Shown: positions 36,771 through 47,225, numbered from the stretch's first letter. The stretch: 64,000 bases of DNA from Microvirga splendida (GCF_016427565.1 NZ_JAELXT010000020.1:26569-90568), one strand, 5' to 3'. Notes: generated by a model from the letters alone, not told the origin. A program made the numbers and translations.

Positions 36771-37283
36771 ATGCCCCTGTATTTCGCCTATGGGTCCAAC
36801 ATGGACCGGGCTGCCATGCTGCAGCGCTGCCCGGCCTCGAAGCCGGTCGGCATCGGCCGGCTCATGCGGCACCGCTTCGTCATCTTCGATGAAGGCTACG
36901 CCACGGTGGTCCGCGACCCGCAGAGGGCAGTCTGGGGCATGGTGTGGGATCTGGCGCTCGCCGACGTGCCGGCCCTCGACCGCTACGAGAGCCTCTCGAC
37001 GGGCCTCTACACCAAGGTCATCCAGCCCGTCGTGACGGCCCAGGGGCCACGCCGGGCGGTGGTCTATGTGGGCCGCAGCGCCAGGCCCGGCACGCCGCTC
37101 CCGGGCTACATGGAGGGCGTGGTCGAGGCCGCCCGGCATGCGGGCCTGCCGGAGGACTACATCCGGAGCCTGGGCGTGTGGCTGCCGAAGGGCGGGTCTG
37201 CGACGCAGACGCCGGCACCGCAGGAGGCCAAGGTCCGCCCGCTCTGGAGCGCACCCTCGGGCACCCTCCGCAAGGCTCGTTGA
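36771..37283 (+). CDS. Gamma-glutamylcyclotransferase-like protein
   Basis: This 170-residue protein starts PLYFAYGSNMDRAAMLQRCP, the YGSN motif that forms the substrate pocket of the GGCT/AIG2 fold. It continues AVWGMVWDLALADVPALDRYE, in which the conserved catalytic Glu (RYE) is present. The family cyclises gamma-glutamyl peptides or remodels related amides. A tail of about 30 residues rich in Pro and Thr follows the domain. It begins 18 bp after pccA and may share its transcript. Confidence 0.83.
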   Translation: MPLYFAYGSNMDRAAMLQRCPASKPVGIGRLMRHRFVIFDEGYATVVRDPQRAVWGMVWDLALADVPALDRYESLSTGLYTKVIQPVVTAQGPRRAVVYVGRSARPGTPLPGYMEGVVEAARHAGLPEDYIRSLGVWLPKGGSATQTPAPQEAKVRPLWSAPSGTLRKAR

Positions 37284-37365
37284 GGCCAGCTCTGGAGCTC
37301 AAGAACCTCTGCCGTGTGCAGGCGTTGAAGCTCCAGATGTTGCACGCGACGAATGCCGCCGAGGA

Positions 37366-37662
37366 ATGATGGCCGACAACCGAACCCTCCATGTCCTGAT
37401 CCATGGCCGCGTCCAGGGCGTGGGCTTTCGCGCCTGGACCCAGCACCTGGCGGAACTGCACGGCCTCACAGGCTGGGTTCGGAACAGGCGGGACGGCTCG
37501 GTCGAGGCCGTGTTCTCAGGCCCGGCCGACCTCGTCGCGGTGATGCTGAAGGCCTGCCATCAGGGGCCGGCCGGAGCCCTTGTCGAGAGCGTCGTTACGA
37601 TCGACGGCGGCGATGCGGATCTCGACCTGCCGGAGCGGTTCGAAATCCGGCGAACGGCCTAG
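37366..37662 (+). CDS. Acylphosphatase
   Basis: The 98-residue protein carries both signature motifs: GRVQGVGFRAW with the catalytic Arg and GWVRNRRDGSVE with the catalytic Asn. It hydrolyses acyl phosphates in the cytoplasm. Two ATG codons (37366 and 37369) compete; GAGGA abuts them, so the exact start is uncertain. The stop overlaps the convergent rhodanese stop by 4 bp. Confidence 0.92.
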   Translation: MMADNRTLHVLIHGRVQGVGFRAWTQHLAELHGLTGWVRNRRDGSVEAVFSGPADLVAVMLKACHQGPAGALVESVVTIDGGDADLDLPERFEIRRTA

Positions 37663-38069
37663 GTCTTCTTGGGCGCGGCGGTCTCGATGGGGCCGCCCGC
37701 CTCCTTCCAGGCTGTGAATCCGCCCTCCATGTGCGCCACCGGCTGCAGGCCCATGTCCTGTGCCGTCGCGGCCGAGAGCGCCGAGCGCCAGCCGGCGGCG
37801 CAGAAGAACACGAAAGTCTTGTCCTGGGCAAAGACCGGCTTGTGGTAGGGGCTTTCCGGATCGATCCAGAACTCCAGCATGCCGCGCGGGCAGTGCACCG
37901 CGCCGGGAATCCGCCCCTCGCGCTCCAGCTCGCGCGGATCGCGCAGGTCCACGAACACCACGTCCTCGCGCCCATGCAGGGACAGGGCCTCTGCGACGGG
38001 CAGGGTCCTGATCTTCGCATTGGCCTCGTCGAGCAATGTCTTGTAGCCGCGGGTGATGGTTTGAGGCAT
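37659..38069 (-). CDS. Rhodanese-domain protein
   Basis: This 136-residue single-domain rhodanese has the catalytic Cys90 in the loop FFCAAGWRSA and CH2A-like elements VVFVDLRDPRELEREGRIPGAVHCPRG. It ends with the typical MEGGFTAWKEAGGP. Single-domain rhodaneses handle sulfane sulfur in the cytoplasm. There is no signal peptide. It is convergent with acylphosphatase and divergent from the DUF599 gene. Confidence 0.9.
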   Translation of the reverse strand: MPQTITRGYKTLLDEANAKIRTLPVAEALSLHGREDVVFVDLRDPRELEREGRIPGAVHCPRGMLEFWIDPESPYHKPVFAQDKTFVFFCAAGWRSALSAATAQDMGLQPVAHMEGGFTAWKEAGGPIETAAPKKT

Positions 38070-38143
38070 GACAGGTCGTTCTTCCGCATTGAGCCCTTCA
38101 ACAAACTGGGCATGATGACGGCGGAGTCAACGGGGGATCACGG

Positions 38144-38836
38144 GTGCTCGGCTTCACCAATCTCGACTACGCGGCACTGGCCTTCTTCTTGATCGCGTGG
38201 TTCGGCTACCACGCGGCGCTCGAGCTCACGCCGGCAGGCCAGAAAAGCCTCAACAGGGTGATGGACCGGTACCGCTATCGCTGGATGGAGCAGATGGTGG
38301 TGCGCGAGAACCGCATCGTCGACACGACCATCCTGGCCTCGCTCATGAACGGCACGGCGTTCTTCGCCTCGACATCGCTCATCGCCATCGGTGGCGTGCT
38401 GGCGCTCCTACGCTCGACCGATGCGGTCCTGCCGCTCTTCGCGGACCTGCCGTTCGGCGCGCAGCCGACGCGGATTGCCTGGGACGTCAAGGTCGGGGGC
38501 CTCGCGGTGATCTTCGTCTATGCCTTCTTCAAATTCGCCTGGTCGTACCGGCTCTTCAACTACATGGCGATAATCGTTGGGGCCGTTCCGGTGCTGGAGG
38601 AGGGCCGCCGCGAGGAGGCGCTCGCCGTCGCGCGTCAGGCGGGTGCCATGAACGCGGTGGCGGGCAAGCACTTCAACCGGGGCCAGCGGGCGTTCTTCTT
38701 CTCGCTCGCCTATCTCGGCTGGTTCGTGAGCGGCTATCTTTTCATGGCCGCGACCGCCGGGGTGCTGATCGTCATGTGGCGGCGCCAGTTCCTCTCCGAT
38801 GCCCTAGACGCCGCGATGAGGCAGGCCGATGCTTAA
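38144..38836 (+). CDS. DUF599 membrane protein
   Basis: This 230-residue protein has an N-terminal helix (DYAALAFFLIAWFGYHAAL), a basic segment YRYRWMEQMVVRENRIVDTTILASLMNG and three more helices. These features fit DUF599. The GTG at 38144 is used as the start. The next gene, DUF3253, overlaps its end by 8 bp, so they are co-translated. The family function is not established. Confidence 0.85.
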   Translation: MLGFTNLDYAALAFFLIAWFGYHAALELTPAGQKSLNRVMDRYRYRWMEQMVVRENRIVDTTILASLMNGTAFFASTSLIAIGGVLALLRSTDAVLPLFADLPFGAQPTRIAWDVKVGGLAVIFVYAFFKFAWSYRLFNYMAIIVGAVPVLEEGRREEALAVARQAGAMNAVAGKHFNRGQRAFFFSLAYLGWFVSGYLFMAATAGVLIVMWRRQFLSDALDAAMRQADA

Positions 38837-39104
38837 GACAGCGACACCCGAGGAACTGGAAGCCGCGATGCTCGGGCTCCTGCAGGAGCGGGGCCCCGGC
38901 AGGACCATCGGGCCCGCCGACGTGGCGCAGGCACTCGGCGGCAACCAGCCGGATGGGTGGGGGCCGCTGATGCAGCCGGTGCGGAAAGTGGCCGTGCGCC
39001 TCATGAAGGAGGGGCGCGTCGTCATCCTGCGCAAGGGCCGCCCGGTCGATCCGGACGATTTCCGCGGCACCTACCGGCTGGCGCTGCCGTCTGCGGAAAC
39101 CTGA
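38829..39104 (+). CDS. DUF3253 family small protein
   Basis: The 91-residue protein has the helix-turn-helix-like layout of DUF3253: EELEAAMLGLLQERGPGRTIGPADVAQALGG, then WGPLMQPVRKVAVRLMKEGRVVILRKGRPVDPDDFRG. The final strands resemble a wing, so a DNA-binding role is possible but unproven. It overlaps the DUF599 gene upstream by 8 bp. Its 3' end overlaps the convergent YdcF-like gene by 34 bp. Confidence 0.85.
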   Translation: MLKTATPEELEAAMLGLLQERGPGRTIGPADVAQALGGNQPDGWGPLMQPVRKVAVRLMKEGRVVILRKGRPVDPDDFRGTYRLALPSAET

Positions 39105-39898
39105 GGGCCGGGAAACAGCCGCGTGGTGCGCCCAGAGGCGTAATAGGCGATCAACCCCGCCCATTCCTTAGCGCCGATATCGAGCCGCCTCAGGCCCTCC
39201 GAGATGAAGGCGAAGGGGCCGTGCACGCGCGATCCACCCCCGGTGCGGAAGTCCACCGGATAGGGCGTAACCGGAAACCCAACCTTCTCGAACACGCCGA
39301 CGGCGCGCGGCATGTGCCACGCCGACGTCACGAGAAGCCAGCGCTCGCCCTCGGCAGGCCTTGCCAGTTCCTTCGAATAGACGCCGTTCTCCGCAGTCGT
39401 CCGGGAGCGGTCCTCGACCAGGATGCGGGCAGGGTCGATGCCGATGCTCTTGAAGTAATCCGCGATGATCGGTGCCTCGGCGGCGCCGTCACCGAAGACC
39501 GTGCCGCCGCCGCCCGAGATCAGGATGCGGGCATTCGGGTAGCGATGGGCGAGCTGAGTGGTGTCGAGCACGCGCTCAGCCGATTCGTTGGCCACAAGGC
39601 TGCCCCGGGCCTTCGAGTCCGCTGCCTCGACGGCACCGCCGAGCAGGATGATGCCGTCGACAGACCTGCCGTCGTCCCGGAACGGGGCGAAACGCTCCTC
39701 CAGCGGCAGCAGGATATAGCTGGCAACGGGCAGCAGCCCCAGGGCGATGGTCGCAAGCGTAAAGGCGAGGCTCAGCGCGATGCCAAGACGGCGCAGCCGC
39801 TTGAACAGGCTAAGGACCAGCCCGAGCAGAATGAGGCTGAGCAGCAGATTGGATGGCGTGGTGAAGAACCACGCGATTTTCGAGACGTAATAGAACAC
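39071..39898 (-). CDS. YdcF/ElyC-family (DUF218) membrane protein
   Basis: This 275-residue protein has two N-terminal membrane helices (about 15-32 and 37-58) and a periplasmic DUF218 domain. The domain has VDGIILLGGAVE, ARILISGGGG, the ILVEDRSRTTAENGVYS motif and LLVTSAWHMPRA. The family includes ElyC, which affects envelope integrity and peptidoglycan lipid carrier metabolism. Start is GTG at 39896-39898. It is convergent with DUF3253. Confidence 0.87.
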   Translation of the reverse strand: MFYYVSKIAWFFTTPSNLLLSLILLGLVLSLFKRLRRLGIALSLAFTLATIALGLLPVASYILLPLEERFAPFRDDGRSVDGIILLGGAVEAADSKARGSLVANESAERVLDTTQLAHRYPNARILISGGGGTVFGDGAAEAPIIADYFKSIGIDPARILVEDRSRTTAENGVYSKELARPAEGERWLLVTSAWHMPRAVGVFEKVGFPVTPYPVDFRTGGGSRVHGPFAFISEGLRRLDIGAKEWAGLIAYYASGRTTRLFPGPQVSADGSASR

Positions 39899-39942
39899 CC
39901 GCCAGCCTCATTCTCGATGCTACCAGCATTTCCAGCCCAAAC

Positions 39943-40051
39943 CTCATCCTGAGGAGCCGCTGCAAGCGGCGTCTCGAAGGAGGATCCAGAGAGCACTGGA
40001 GACGCCCTGATCCTTCGAGACGGCCACTGACGTGACCTCCTCAGGATGAGG
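39943..40051. repeat. Nested palindromic intergenic element
   Basis: CCTCATCCTGAGGA (39943-39956) pairs with TCCTCAGGATGAGG (40038-40051), and an inner arm GTCTCGAAGGA (39971-39981) pairs with TCCTTCGAGAC (40011-40021). The element fills the gap between the YdcF gene and the end of the RraA-like gene. It looks like a dispersed palindromic repeat; no coding capacity. Confidence 0.75.
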
Positions 40052-40072
40052 GCTCTGGTTAGGACGTAAGCC

Positions 40073-40777
40073 TTACGACTTGTTCAACTCGGCCTCGTAG
40101 CGGGCCTTGGTCTCGGCGTTGGGCGGGTACAGGCCGGGGAGGGGCACGCCCTTCTCCACCTCGCGCATGACCCACATCTCGTAGTGCTCCTGCGCGACGG
40201 CCGCCTTGGCGACCTCCTCGACCATCGCGGCCGGAATCACCACGACGCCATCCCGGTCGGCGACGATCACGTCGTCCGGGAACACCGCGACGCCGCCGCA
40301 GCCGATGGGCTCCTGCCAGCCCACGAAGGTCAGGCCCGCAACGGATGGAGGGGCGGACACGCCCGCGGACCAGACCGGCAGGTTCGTGCCCTCGACGCCG
40401 ACCGCATCGCGAACCGCGCCGTCCGTTACGAGAGCCGCGACGCCGCGCTTCTTCATGCGGGCAGTGAGGATGTCGCCGAAGACGCCCGCATCGGTGACGC
40501 CCATGGCGTCGATCACGGCGATGCAGCCCTCCGGCATGTCCTCGATGGCCGCCCGGGTGGAGATCGGGGAAGCCCAGGATTCCGGCGTCGCCAAGTCCTC
40601 GCGGGCGGGCACGAAGCGCAGGGTGAAGGCGCGTCCGACCATCTTCTCCGACGCATTGAAGGCTGGCATCGGCCCCTTCATCCAGCAGCGGCGAATGCCC
40701 TTCTTCAGCAGCACGGTGGTGAGTGTCGCGGTCGAGGCGGCCCGCAGGGCGTCGGCGATGGCTTTGTCGAGGGTCAT
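40073..40777 (-). CDS. RraA-like / HMG-CHA aldolase family protein
   Basis: The 234-residue protein has the RraA fold motifs: ALVTDGAVRDAVG, with the metal-binding Asp and substrate Arg, then IGCGGVAVFPDDVIVADRDGVVVIP. Members include 4-hydroxy-4-methyl-2-oxoglutarate aldolases and the RNase E inhibitor RraA. The extended N-terminus and the conserved active site favour an aldolase or decarboxylase. The neighbour upstream is a GST. The substrate is unknown. Confidence 0.83.
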   Translation of the reverse strand: MTLDKAIADALRAASTATLTTVLLKKGIRRCWMKGPMPAFNASEKMVGRAFTLRFVPAREDLATPESWASPISTRAAIEDMPEGCIAVIDAMGVTDAGVFGDILTARMKKRGVAALVTDGAVRDAVGVEGTNLPVWSAGVSAPPSVAGLTFVGWQEPIGCGGVAVFPDDVIVADRDGVVVIPAAMVEEVAKAAVAQEHYEMWVMREVEKGVPLPGLYPPNAETKARYEAELNKS

Positions 40778-40872
40778 GGGTGTTTCCCTGAGAATGGATC
40801 AGGCTTTCATAACGGTCGGGAGCCTGCAGGGCCAGCGCAACAAGCGCTTCGCGACCGCATGCCTGCCGTGCA

Positions 40873-41526
40873 TCAGTCGCGATCGGGCGCGCCGAGTGGG
40901 AAGTAGGGACGGTAGGGCCGGGCCTCGTCCACCGCCCGTGCCATGGACGGCCTGGCAAGGAGCTTCCGCCGGTAGTCGCGGACGCGCGGAAACCTCTCGT
41001 TCATCGGGTGCGCCCAGTCGGCATAGAAGAGGGACGGGGCGGCGGCGCAGTCGGCAAGGCTGAAAGCGGCGCCTGCGGCCCACTCATGGCCTGCCAGCGT
41101 CTCGTCGAGCCAGGCATAGGCCTTGTCGAGCATGGATCGCGCCTCGGTGACCCCATAGGGGTCGCGATCCTGCTCCGGGCGGAGGCGGTCGAGGACGATC
41201 TTCTGCATCGGCGTTGCGATGTAATTGTCGAAGAAGCGATCCATCTGCCGGACGTCGAGGGCCTCGCGCGGGTCGGCCGGGATCAGCCGCACCGGACCCG
41301 GATGATGGAGCTCCAAGTGCTCGATGATGATGCTGGCCTCCAGGATGGTACGGCCGCCATCGACGAGGACGGGAAACTTCTTGATGGGCCAGAGAGCCTC
41401 CAGCTCGGCACCGTTCTTCGCATCGTCGAGCGTCAGGTACTCGAACGGGGTGTCGTTCTCATACAGCGCGATCAGCACCTTCTGGCAATACGAGGAGAAG
41501 GGATGGGCGTAGAGCTTCAGGGTCAT
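40873..41526 (-). CDS. Glutathione S-transferase family protein
   Basis: The 217-residue protein has an N-terminal thioredoxin-like domain (LKLYAHPFSSYCQKVLIALYEND) with the Ser pair near the active site. The cis-Pro is in KKFPVLVDGG and the glutathione-binding segment in TILEASIIIEHLE. An all-helical C-terminal domain follows. This is a standard GST layout. It is 95 bp upstream of the RraA-like gene on the same strand. Substrate class is not assignable. Confidence 0.88.
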   Translation of the reverse strand: MTLKLYAHPFSSYCQKVLIALYENDTPFEYLTLDDAKNGAELEALWPIKKFPVLVDGGRTILEASIIIEHLELHHPGPVRLIPADPREALDVRQMDRFFDNYIATPMQKIVLDRLRPEQDRDPYGVTEARSMLDKAYAWLDETLAGHEWAAGAAFSLADCAAAPSLFYADWAHPMNERFPRVRDYRRKLLARPSMARAVDEARPYRPYFPLGAPDRD

Positions 41527-41617
41527 TGCCGTCTCGCGGGTATGAATCCGTTCCTGACTGTAAACAGTCTTTCCAGAAGGGAAAGATCCGGGGCACCCGC
41601 GGCAGGCTCGACCTACG

Positions 41618-41643
41618 AACGGCCGGGACTGTGCCCGGCCGTT
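41618..41643 (-). terminator. Hairpin after isovaleryl-CoA dehydrogenase
   Basis: AACGGCCGGG pairs perfectly with CCCGGCCGTT around a 6-base loop, 15 bp beyond the ivd stop. No T-run follows, so termination is plausible but not certain. Confidence 0.5.
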
Positions 41644-41658
41644 GCATTGGAAGCTTGA

Positions 41659-42831
<1,173 letters not shown>

Positions 42832-42991
42832 TGATTCCTCCCCGTTCCACTCGTGACCCGGAAGGGTACGCGATGGATCGTTTTTGTCGCGGACCATTTT
42901 GGTCAGCAATGCTGCCCTTATCAAGGTCAGGGCATCAAGAAAAGTGAGGCGCCGCCGCCGGGCGCACAATCGGTCCTGGCCGACAAAGAAA

Positions 42992-43019
42992 AGGCTCCCG
43001 CACGATCCGTGGGGAGCCT
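42992..43019 (-). terminator. Rho-independent terminator of the GH25 gene
   Basis: AGGCTCCC (42992-42999) pairs with GGGAGCCT (43012-43019). On the minus strand the stem is followed by a TTCTTTG tract, 24 bp after the GH25 stop. Confidence 0.65.
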
Positions 43020-43042
43020 GAGCCTTAACCTGGCATCGAGAG

Positions 43043-43945
43043 TTACTCGTCGATGCTCGCGGTCTGCACCGCGTCCATGTCGCGGCAGATGCCTTGCGGC
43101 TTGAGGCGGCTGTGGTCACGCGGGTCGCAGGCGCTGGCGACGAACATGCGCCACTGGTTCTCGGTGCCGTAGAAGGCGTTGCGGTCCACGTCGCCCTTCA
43201 CGCCGGGCACGCGGCCCGTCGTCGTGAACTGCCAGAAGGTCCAGCGGCGGTTGTTGTAGCGCACGTGGGGCTCGGCGGCGGTGCTGCGGATCCAGTAGGG
43301 ATAGTCGTTGAACTCGCCTTCCAGGATTTCCTTATGGAAGGTGATGTCGGTGTAGATGATCGGCCGCTTGCCGGTATGGGCCTCCATCTCGCGCAGCATC
43401 AGGTCGATCATGGCAAGGGCCTGCTCTCGCGGAACCTTCTTCGGGCAGTTCACCGACTGGCCGTTCCATTCCACGTCGAGCACCGGGGGGAGGGCGTCCG
43501 GATCCGCGGGCACATTCCGCTTGAACCAGGCCGCCTGCTCATGGGCTGGGCGGCACCAGTAGACGAAATGATAAGCGCCGCGCGGAACACCCGCTCTCCT
43601 GGCGGCCTGCCAGTTCTCGTGGAACTTGCTGTCGATGTGATCGCCGCCCTCCGTGGCCTTGATGAAGGCGAACTTGGTGCCGGCCCGGCGCAGCGACGCC
43701 CAGTCCACGTCGCCCTGCCATTTGGAGATGTCGACGCCGTGGATGGGCAGCCTGTGAGCCGTGGCGACGCCATCGTGCGGACGGGCATCGCCCTTGGTCG
43801 GGTAGCGGCTGGACGAGGAGGGGGCGATGGCGCAGGAGGCGAGGCCCAGGGCAACAGCCGCGAGGGCGCTGAACCGGGCGATTCGAGCGAACGTCGTCAG
43901 GCCAGAGTTCTTGGAACGGCTGGGGGAGCGGCGGCGAGTCTTCAT
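43043..43945 (-). CDS. GH25 lysozyme-like lipoprotein
   Basis: This 300-residue protein has a long basic N-terminus, a hydrophobic signal core and a lipobox-like LASC at about residues 35-38. A GH25 domain follows: [21 protein letters not shown] with the first acidic residues, [14 protein letters not shown], the DVEWNG catalytic segment, and a [25 protein letters not shown]-terminus. GH25 enzymes cleave the muramic acid bond of peptidoglycan. The probable lipid anchor would tether it in the envelope. An extra tail with Cys residues follows the domain. Confidence 0.87.
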   Translation of the reverse strand: MKTRRRSPSRSKNSGLTTFARIARFSALAAVALGLASCAIAPSSSSRYPTKGDARPHDGVATAHRLPIHGVDISKWQGDVDWASLRRAGTKFAFIKATEGGDHIDSKFHENWQAARRAGVPRGAYHFVYWCRPAHEQAAWFKRNVPADPDALPPVLDVEWNGQSVNCPKKVPREQALAMIDLMLREMEAHTGKRPIIYTDITFHKEILEGEFNDYPYWIRSTAAEPHVRYNNRRWTFWQFTTTGRVPGVKGDVDRNAFYGTENQWRMFVASACDPRDHSRLKPQGICRDMDAVQTASIDE

Positions 43946-44035
43946 CGGTTCAACTGTATTGTACGCGGGACTGGATCACACCAGGGATGACGCAAGAGCG
44001 TTAACAGGCCCTTACGGGAGAGGTGCGAAACAAGC

Positions 44036-45460
44036 TTACAGGTTGAACCACGCCGTTGCGATGCCCAGAAAGGCGAAGAATCCCACGATATCCGTGATGC
44101 TGGTGACGAAGGGGCCGGATGAGACGGCGGGGTCCACGCCCATCCGGTTGAGGGTCAGGGGCACGAAGATGCCGCCGAGCGCCGCGAAGAACAGGACCGT
44201 GACAAGGGCGAGGCCGATCACGAAGCCGATCTCCATGGACTGAAACCAGAAACCCGCCAGGGTCCCCATGATGACGGCGAAGACCATGCCGTTCAACACG
44301 CCGACCGCCGCTTCGCGGCGGATGATGCGCCAGGCATTGGCGCGCCCCAGCTCTCGCGTGGCGAGCGCACGCACGGCCACGGTCATGGTCTGGGTGCCCG
44401 CATTGCCGCCCATGGAGGCGACGATGGGCATGAGGATCGCCAGTGCCACCATCCGCTCCAGCGAATCCTCGAAGAGGCGGATGACGCTCGCCGCCACGAA
44501 GGCCGTGCACATGTTGGCGAAGAGCCAGGGGAAGCGGCTCCTCTGGATGTAGAGGATGGTGTCGGAGAGCTCTTCGTCCGATTTCACGCCGCCGAGCTGC
44601 TTGATATCGGCATCGGCCTCTTCCTCCAGCACGTCCACGATGTCGTCGACCAGGATGGTGCCCACGAGCCGGCCGCCCTCGTCCACCACGGCGGCGGAGA
44701 CGAGGTTGTAGCGCTCGAACAGGCGCGCCACCTCCTCCTGGTGCTGGGTGGCCTCCATCCGGTCGGGCTCGTCGTTCATGATCTCCTGGATCGTGACCGG
44801 GCGCTTGGAGCGCAGGAGCCTGTCCAGGGGAACCGAGCCGAGCAGGTGAGCGGCGGGATCGATGACGAAGATCTCGTAGAAGGTCTCGGGCAGATCCGGG
44901 GCGTCGCGCATGAAGTCGATGGTCTGCCCGACCGTCCAGAAAGGCGGCACGGCGATGAACTCGGTCTGCATGCGCCGGCCGGCGCTGTCTTCCGGGTAGT
45001 CGAGGGAGCGCTGCAGCGCCACGCGCTCGATGGCGGGGAGCTGATCGAGAACCTCCGCCTGCTCGTCCTCCGGCAGGCTTTCGAGAATGGTGATGGCGTC
45101 GTCGGAATCGAGGTCGCGCACGCCCTCGGCGACGGTCGAGGTCTCCAGTTCCTCGAGGATCTCCTCGCGGACGGCCTCGTCCACCTCGGTCAGCGCCGCG
45201 AAGTCGAAGGAGGAGCCCAGAAGCTCGATCAGGCGGTGGCGGTGCTCGGGCTGCAGGGCCTCGAGCAGGTCGCCCATCTCGGATTCGTGGAAGTCCTCGA
45301 CGAGCCGCTGCAGCAGGTCCGCTTCTGAAGCGTCGATGGCATCGGCGGCGGCGGCCAGGAACTCCGGATTGAGCTCGCCTTCCTCGTCCCGGAACGCCGG
45401 GATGACCGGCTCGGCCCCATCGGGGTTCGGAAGCAGCGTCTTGTCGTCGACTTCCTGCAT
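44036..45460 (-). CDS. mgtE: MgtE-type magnesium transporter
   Basis: This 474-residue protein has the MgtE order: an acidic superhelical N-domain (about 20-150), a tandem CBS pair (about 155-280, with EIMNDEPDRMEATQHQEEVARLFERYNLVSAAVVDE), a connecting helix, and five membrane helices from about 305. The signature ASMGGNAGTQTMTV lies in the pore region. MgtE channels move Mg2+ and are gated by cytoplasmic Mg2+ through the N and CBS domains. GAGGA precedes the ATG. Confidence 0.94.
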   Translation of the reverse strand: MQEVDDKTLLPNPDGAEPVIPAFRDEEGELNPEFLAAAADAIDASEADLLQRLVEDFHESEMGDLLEALQPEHRHRLIELLGSSFDFAALTEVDEAVREEILEELETSTVAEGVRDLDSDDAITILESLPEDEQAEVLDQLPAIERVALQRSLDYPEDSAGRRMQTEFIAVPPFWTVGQTIDFMRDAPDLPETFYEIFVIDPAAHLLGSVPLDRLLRSKRPVTIQEIMNDEPDRMEATQHQEEVARLFERYNLVSAAVVDEGGRLVGTILVDDIVDVLEEEADADIKQLGGVKSDEELSDTILYIQRSRFPWLFANMCTAFVAASVIRLFEDSLERMVALAILMPIVASMGGNAGTQTMTVAVRALATRELGRANAWRIIRREAAVGVLNGMVFAVIMGTLAGFWFQSMEIGFVIGLALVTVLFFAALGGIFVPLTLNRMGVDPAVSSGPFVTSITDIVGFFAFLGIATAWFNL

Positions 45461-45634
45461 GAGCCGTCCTCGGGAGATGGGTTGCCGGCCTTTTAGGTGC
45501 CTGCGCCAGCCAGCGCAATGCGCCTCAAAGGCTTTCTCGGAAAATCGCTTGTCGCCGTTCCTGCCCGCTTGAATCGGGCGCTCCAGGCAGGGACCTTGAG
45601 CCGCCGTCCACGCCGGGCAGAAACGGTCAACAAA

Positions 45635-45657
45635 AAAGGCCCCGGTGAGGGGCCTTT
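45635..45657 (-). terminator. Rho-independent terminator of the tRNA-Leu gene
   Basis: AAAGGCCCC (45635-45643) pairs with GGGGCCTTT (45649-45657) around a 5-base loop. On the minus strand a T-rich tail follows. It lies 30 bp beyond the tRNA 3' end. Confidence 0.8.
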
Positions 45658-45686
45658 ATGTCTCCAGCACGTGACGTGCTGAAAGT

Positions 45687-45771
45687 TGGTGCGGTCAAGA
45701 GGACTCGAACCTCCACGGGTCTCCCCGCTACCACCTCAAGGTAGTGCGTCTACCAATTCCGCCATGACCGC
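45687..45771 (-). tRNA. tRNA-Leu(GAG)
   Basis: On the minus strand the acceptor stem GCGGTCA pairs with TGACCGC, followed by A and an encoded CCA. The D-arm is GCGGAATTGGTAGACGC, the anticodon stem CTACC/GGTAG holds the loop TTGAGGT with anticodon GAG, and a long variable arm (CGGGGAGACCCG) marks a class II tRNA. The T-arm has GGTTCGAGTCC. The anticodon reads CUC and CUU. Confidence 0.97.
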
Positions 45772-46023
45772 GAACTCGGTTCCAGGAAAGGTTTTCCTGA
45801 AGAGGTGGTCGCTCTAGCAGAACGATTGAACCGCTGCAACCCCCTCCATCGAGCTTGCGACGATTGAACGGCGCGAATGCCTCGGATGCCGGGAGGGGAT
45901 AGGCGATAAGCTTCTGAAACGACTATATAAGCGAAGATCCCATGCGAGCGCAGGATTTGATCCTCGCTCTTGAAGGACCCAGGCGGCTGCCGTCCTGGAT
46001 TCTGAGAAATTCAAGGTGAATCG

Positions 46024-46758
46024 GTGTCGAACCTGCGAGACAGCTTGGCCGCTCAATTTCATGCCGAGCCCGGCTCTGGGCCGGTGGAATGGGCCATTAC
46101 GGACGGCCTCGTCGGCTATGAGGCGGCGGTCGCCTTCATGGAGGCCCGGACCGAGGCGATTGCCGCAGGTCAGGCCCGCGAGATGGTCTGGCTCCTGGAG
46201 CATCCGCCGCTCTACACGGCCGGCACCTCGGCGGACGTCGCGGATCTGGTGGATCCGGATCGCTTCCCGGTCCATCAGACGGGCCGGGGAGGGCAGTATA
46301 CCTATCACGGCCCAGGCCAGCGGGTGGCCTATGTGATGCTCGACCTCAGGCGCCGGGCGCCGGATCTGCGCCGCTACGTGGCCGCCCTGGAGGCCTGGAT
46401 CATCGCGACCCTCGACGGCTTCAATGTCCGCGGCGAACGGCGGGAGGACCGGGTCGGGGTCTGGGTGCGCCGGCCCGACAAGGGCGAGGCCGCGGAGGAC
46501 AAGATCGCCGCCATCGGCATCCGGGTGCGCCGCTGGGCCACCTTCCACGGGATCAGCCTGAACGTGGAGCCGGATCTCTCCCACTTCTCGGGCATCGTCC
46601 CCTGCGGCGTGACCGAGCACGGGGTCACGAGCCTGGTCGATCTCGGGATCCCCGTCACCCTGCCGGAGGTCGACGCCGTCATGCGCGGCGCCTTCGAGGA
46701 GATCTTCGGGCCGACCGAGCGGGTGGAGACACCGTTGCTCCAGAGTCACGCCGCCTAG
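46024..46758 (+). CDS. lipB: Octanoyltransferase
   Basis: The 244-residue protein carries the LipB motifs: [31 protein letters not shown], and the catalytic pair Lys160 ([10 protein letters not shown]) and Cys194 ([14 protein letters not shown]). It transfers octanoyl groups from acyl carrier protein to lipoyl domains in lipoate synthesis. The start is GTG at 46024, preceded by AAGGTG. It is transcribed away from the tRNA-Leu gene. Confidence 0.95.
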   Translation: MSNLRDSLAAQFHAEPGSGPVEWAITDGLVGYEAAVAFMEARTEAIAAGQAREMVWLLEHPPLYTAGTSADVADLVDPDRFPVHQTGRGGQYTYHGPGQRVAYVMLDLRRRAPDLRRYVAALEAWIIATLDGFNVRGERREDRVGVWVRRPDKGEAAEDKIAAIGIRVRRWATFHGISLNVEPDLSHFSGIVPCGVTEHGVTSLVDLGIPVTLPEVDAVMRGAFEEIFGPTERVETPLLQSHAA

Positions 46759-46847
46759 GATTTTCGCCTTCCATACGGCAAGGCTTCTCCTCAAGGCGGC
46801 TTCATGCTCTAAGCTGGGGCAAACGGCTGATCATTGGCGGAACCTTC

Positions 46848-47225
46848 ATGCAACGTGCCCTCCTTGCCTCCCTTATCGCCCTGGCCGCTTCGGCCTGTGC
46901 CTACCGGCCCGAGCCGACGGAACTCGTGAAGATCGTCGATTCGCAGGTGGATATGCGTGCCTGCACGCGGTTGGGTGAGGTGAGCCCGGTCATTCCGACG
47001 ACGTCCGGCCCCCATACACAGATCAATGTCGGCTTCGGCGTGACGCTCGGCAGTTCCACCTTCCGCCGCGCCACCGAAGAGATGCTGCAGGCGACCGTCG
47101 CCCTCGGCGGCACCCATCTCTACCTCCAGCAGGTCTCGGAGGATTGGCTGCTCGTGCGCGGCATCGCCTATCGCTGCGGATCGGGCGTGATCCGGCGAGA
47201 GGCCGTCATTCAGGCCAAGGGTTGA
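46848..47225 (+). CDS. Lipoprotein, DUF4156-like
   Basis: The 125-residue protein has a lipobox (LAASAC, acylated Cys17). Its mature domain has two further cysteines in MRACTRLGEV and AYRCGSG and the segment ATEEMLQATVALGGTHLYLQQVSED. The C..LGEV, GGTHL and AYRC pattern resembles DUF4156/RcsF-like lipoproteins. This is resemblance, not a confirmed match. It would sit at the outer membrane with a stabilising disulfide. Confidence 0.7.
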   Translation: MQRALLASLIALAASACAYRPEPTELVKIVDSQVDMRACTRLGEVSPVIPTTSGPHTQINVGFGVTLGSSTFRRATEEMLQATVALGGTHLYLQQVSEDWLLVRGIAYRCGSGVIRREAVIQAKG

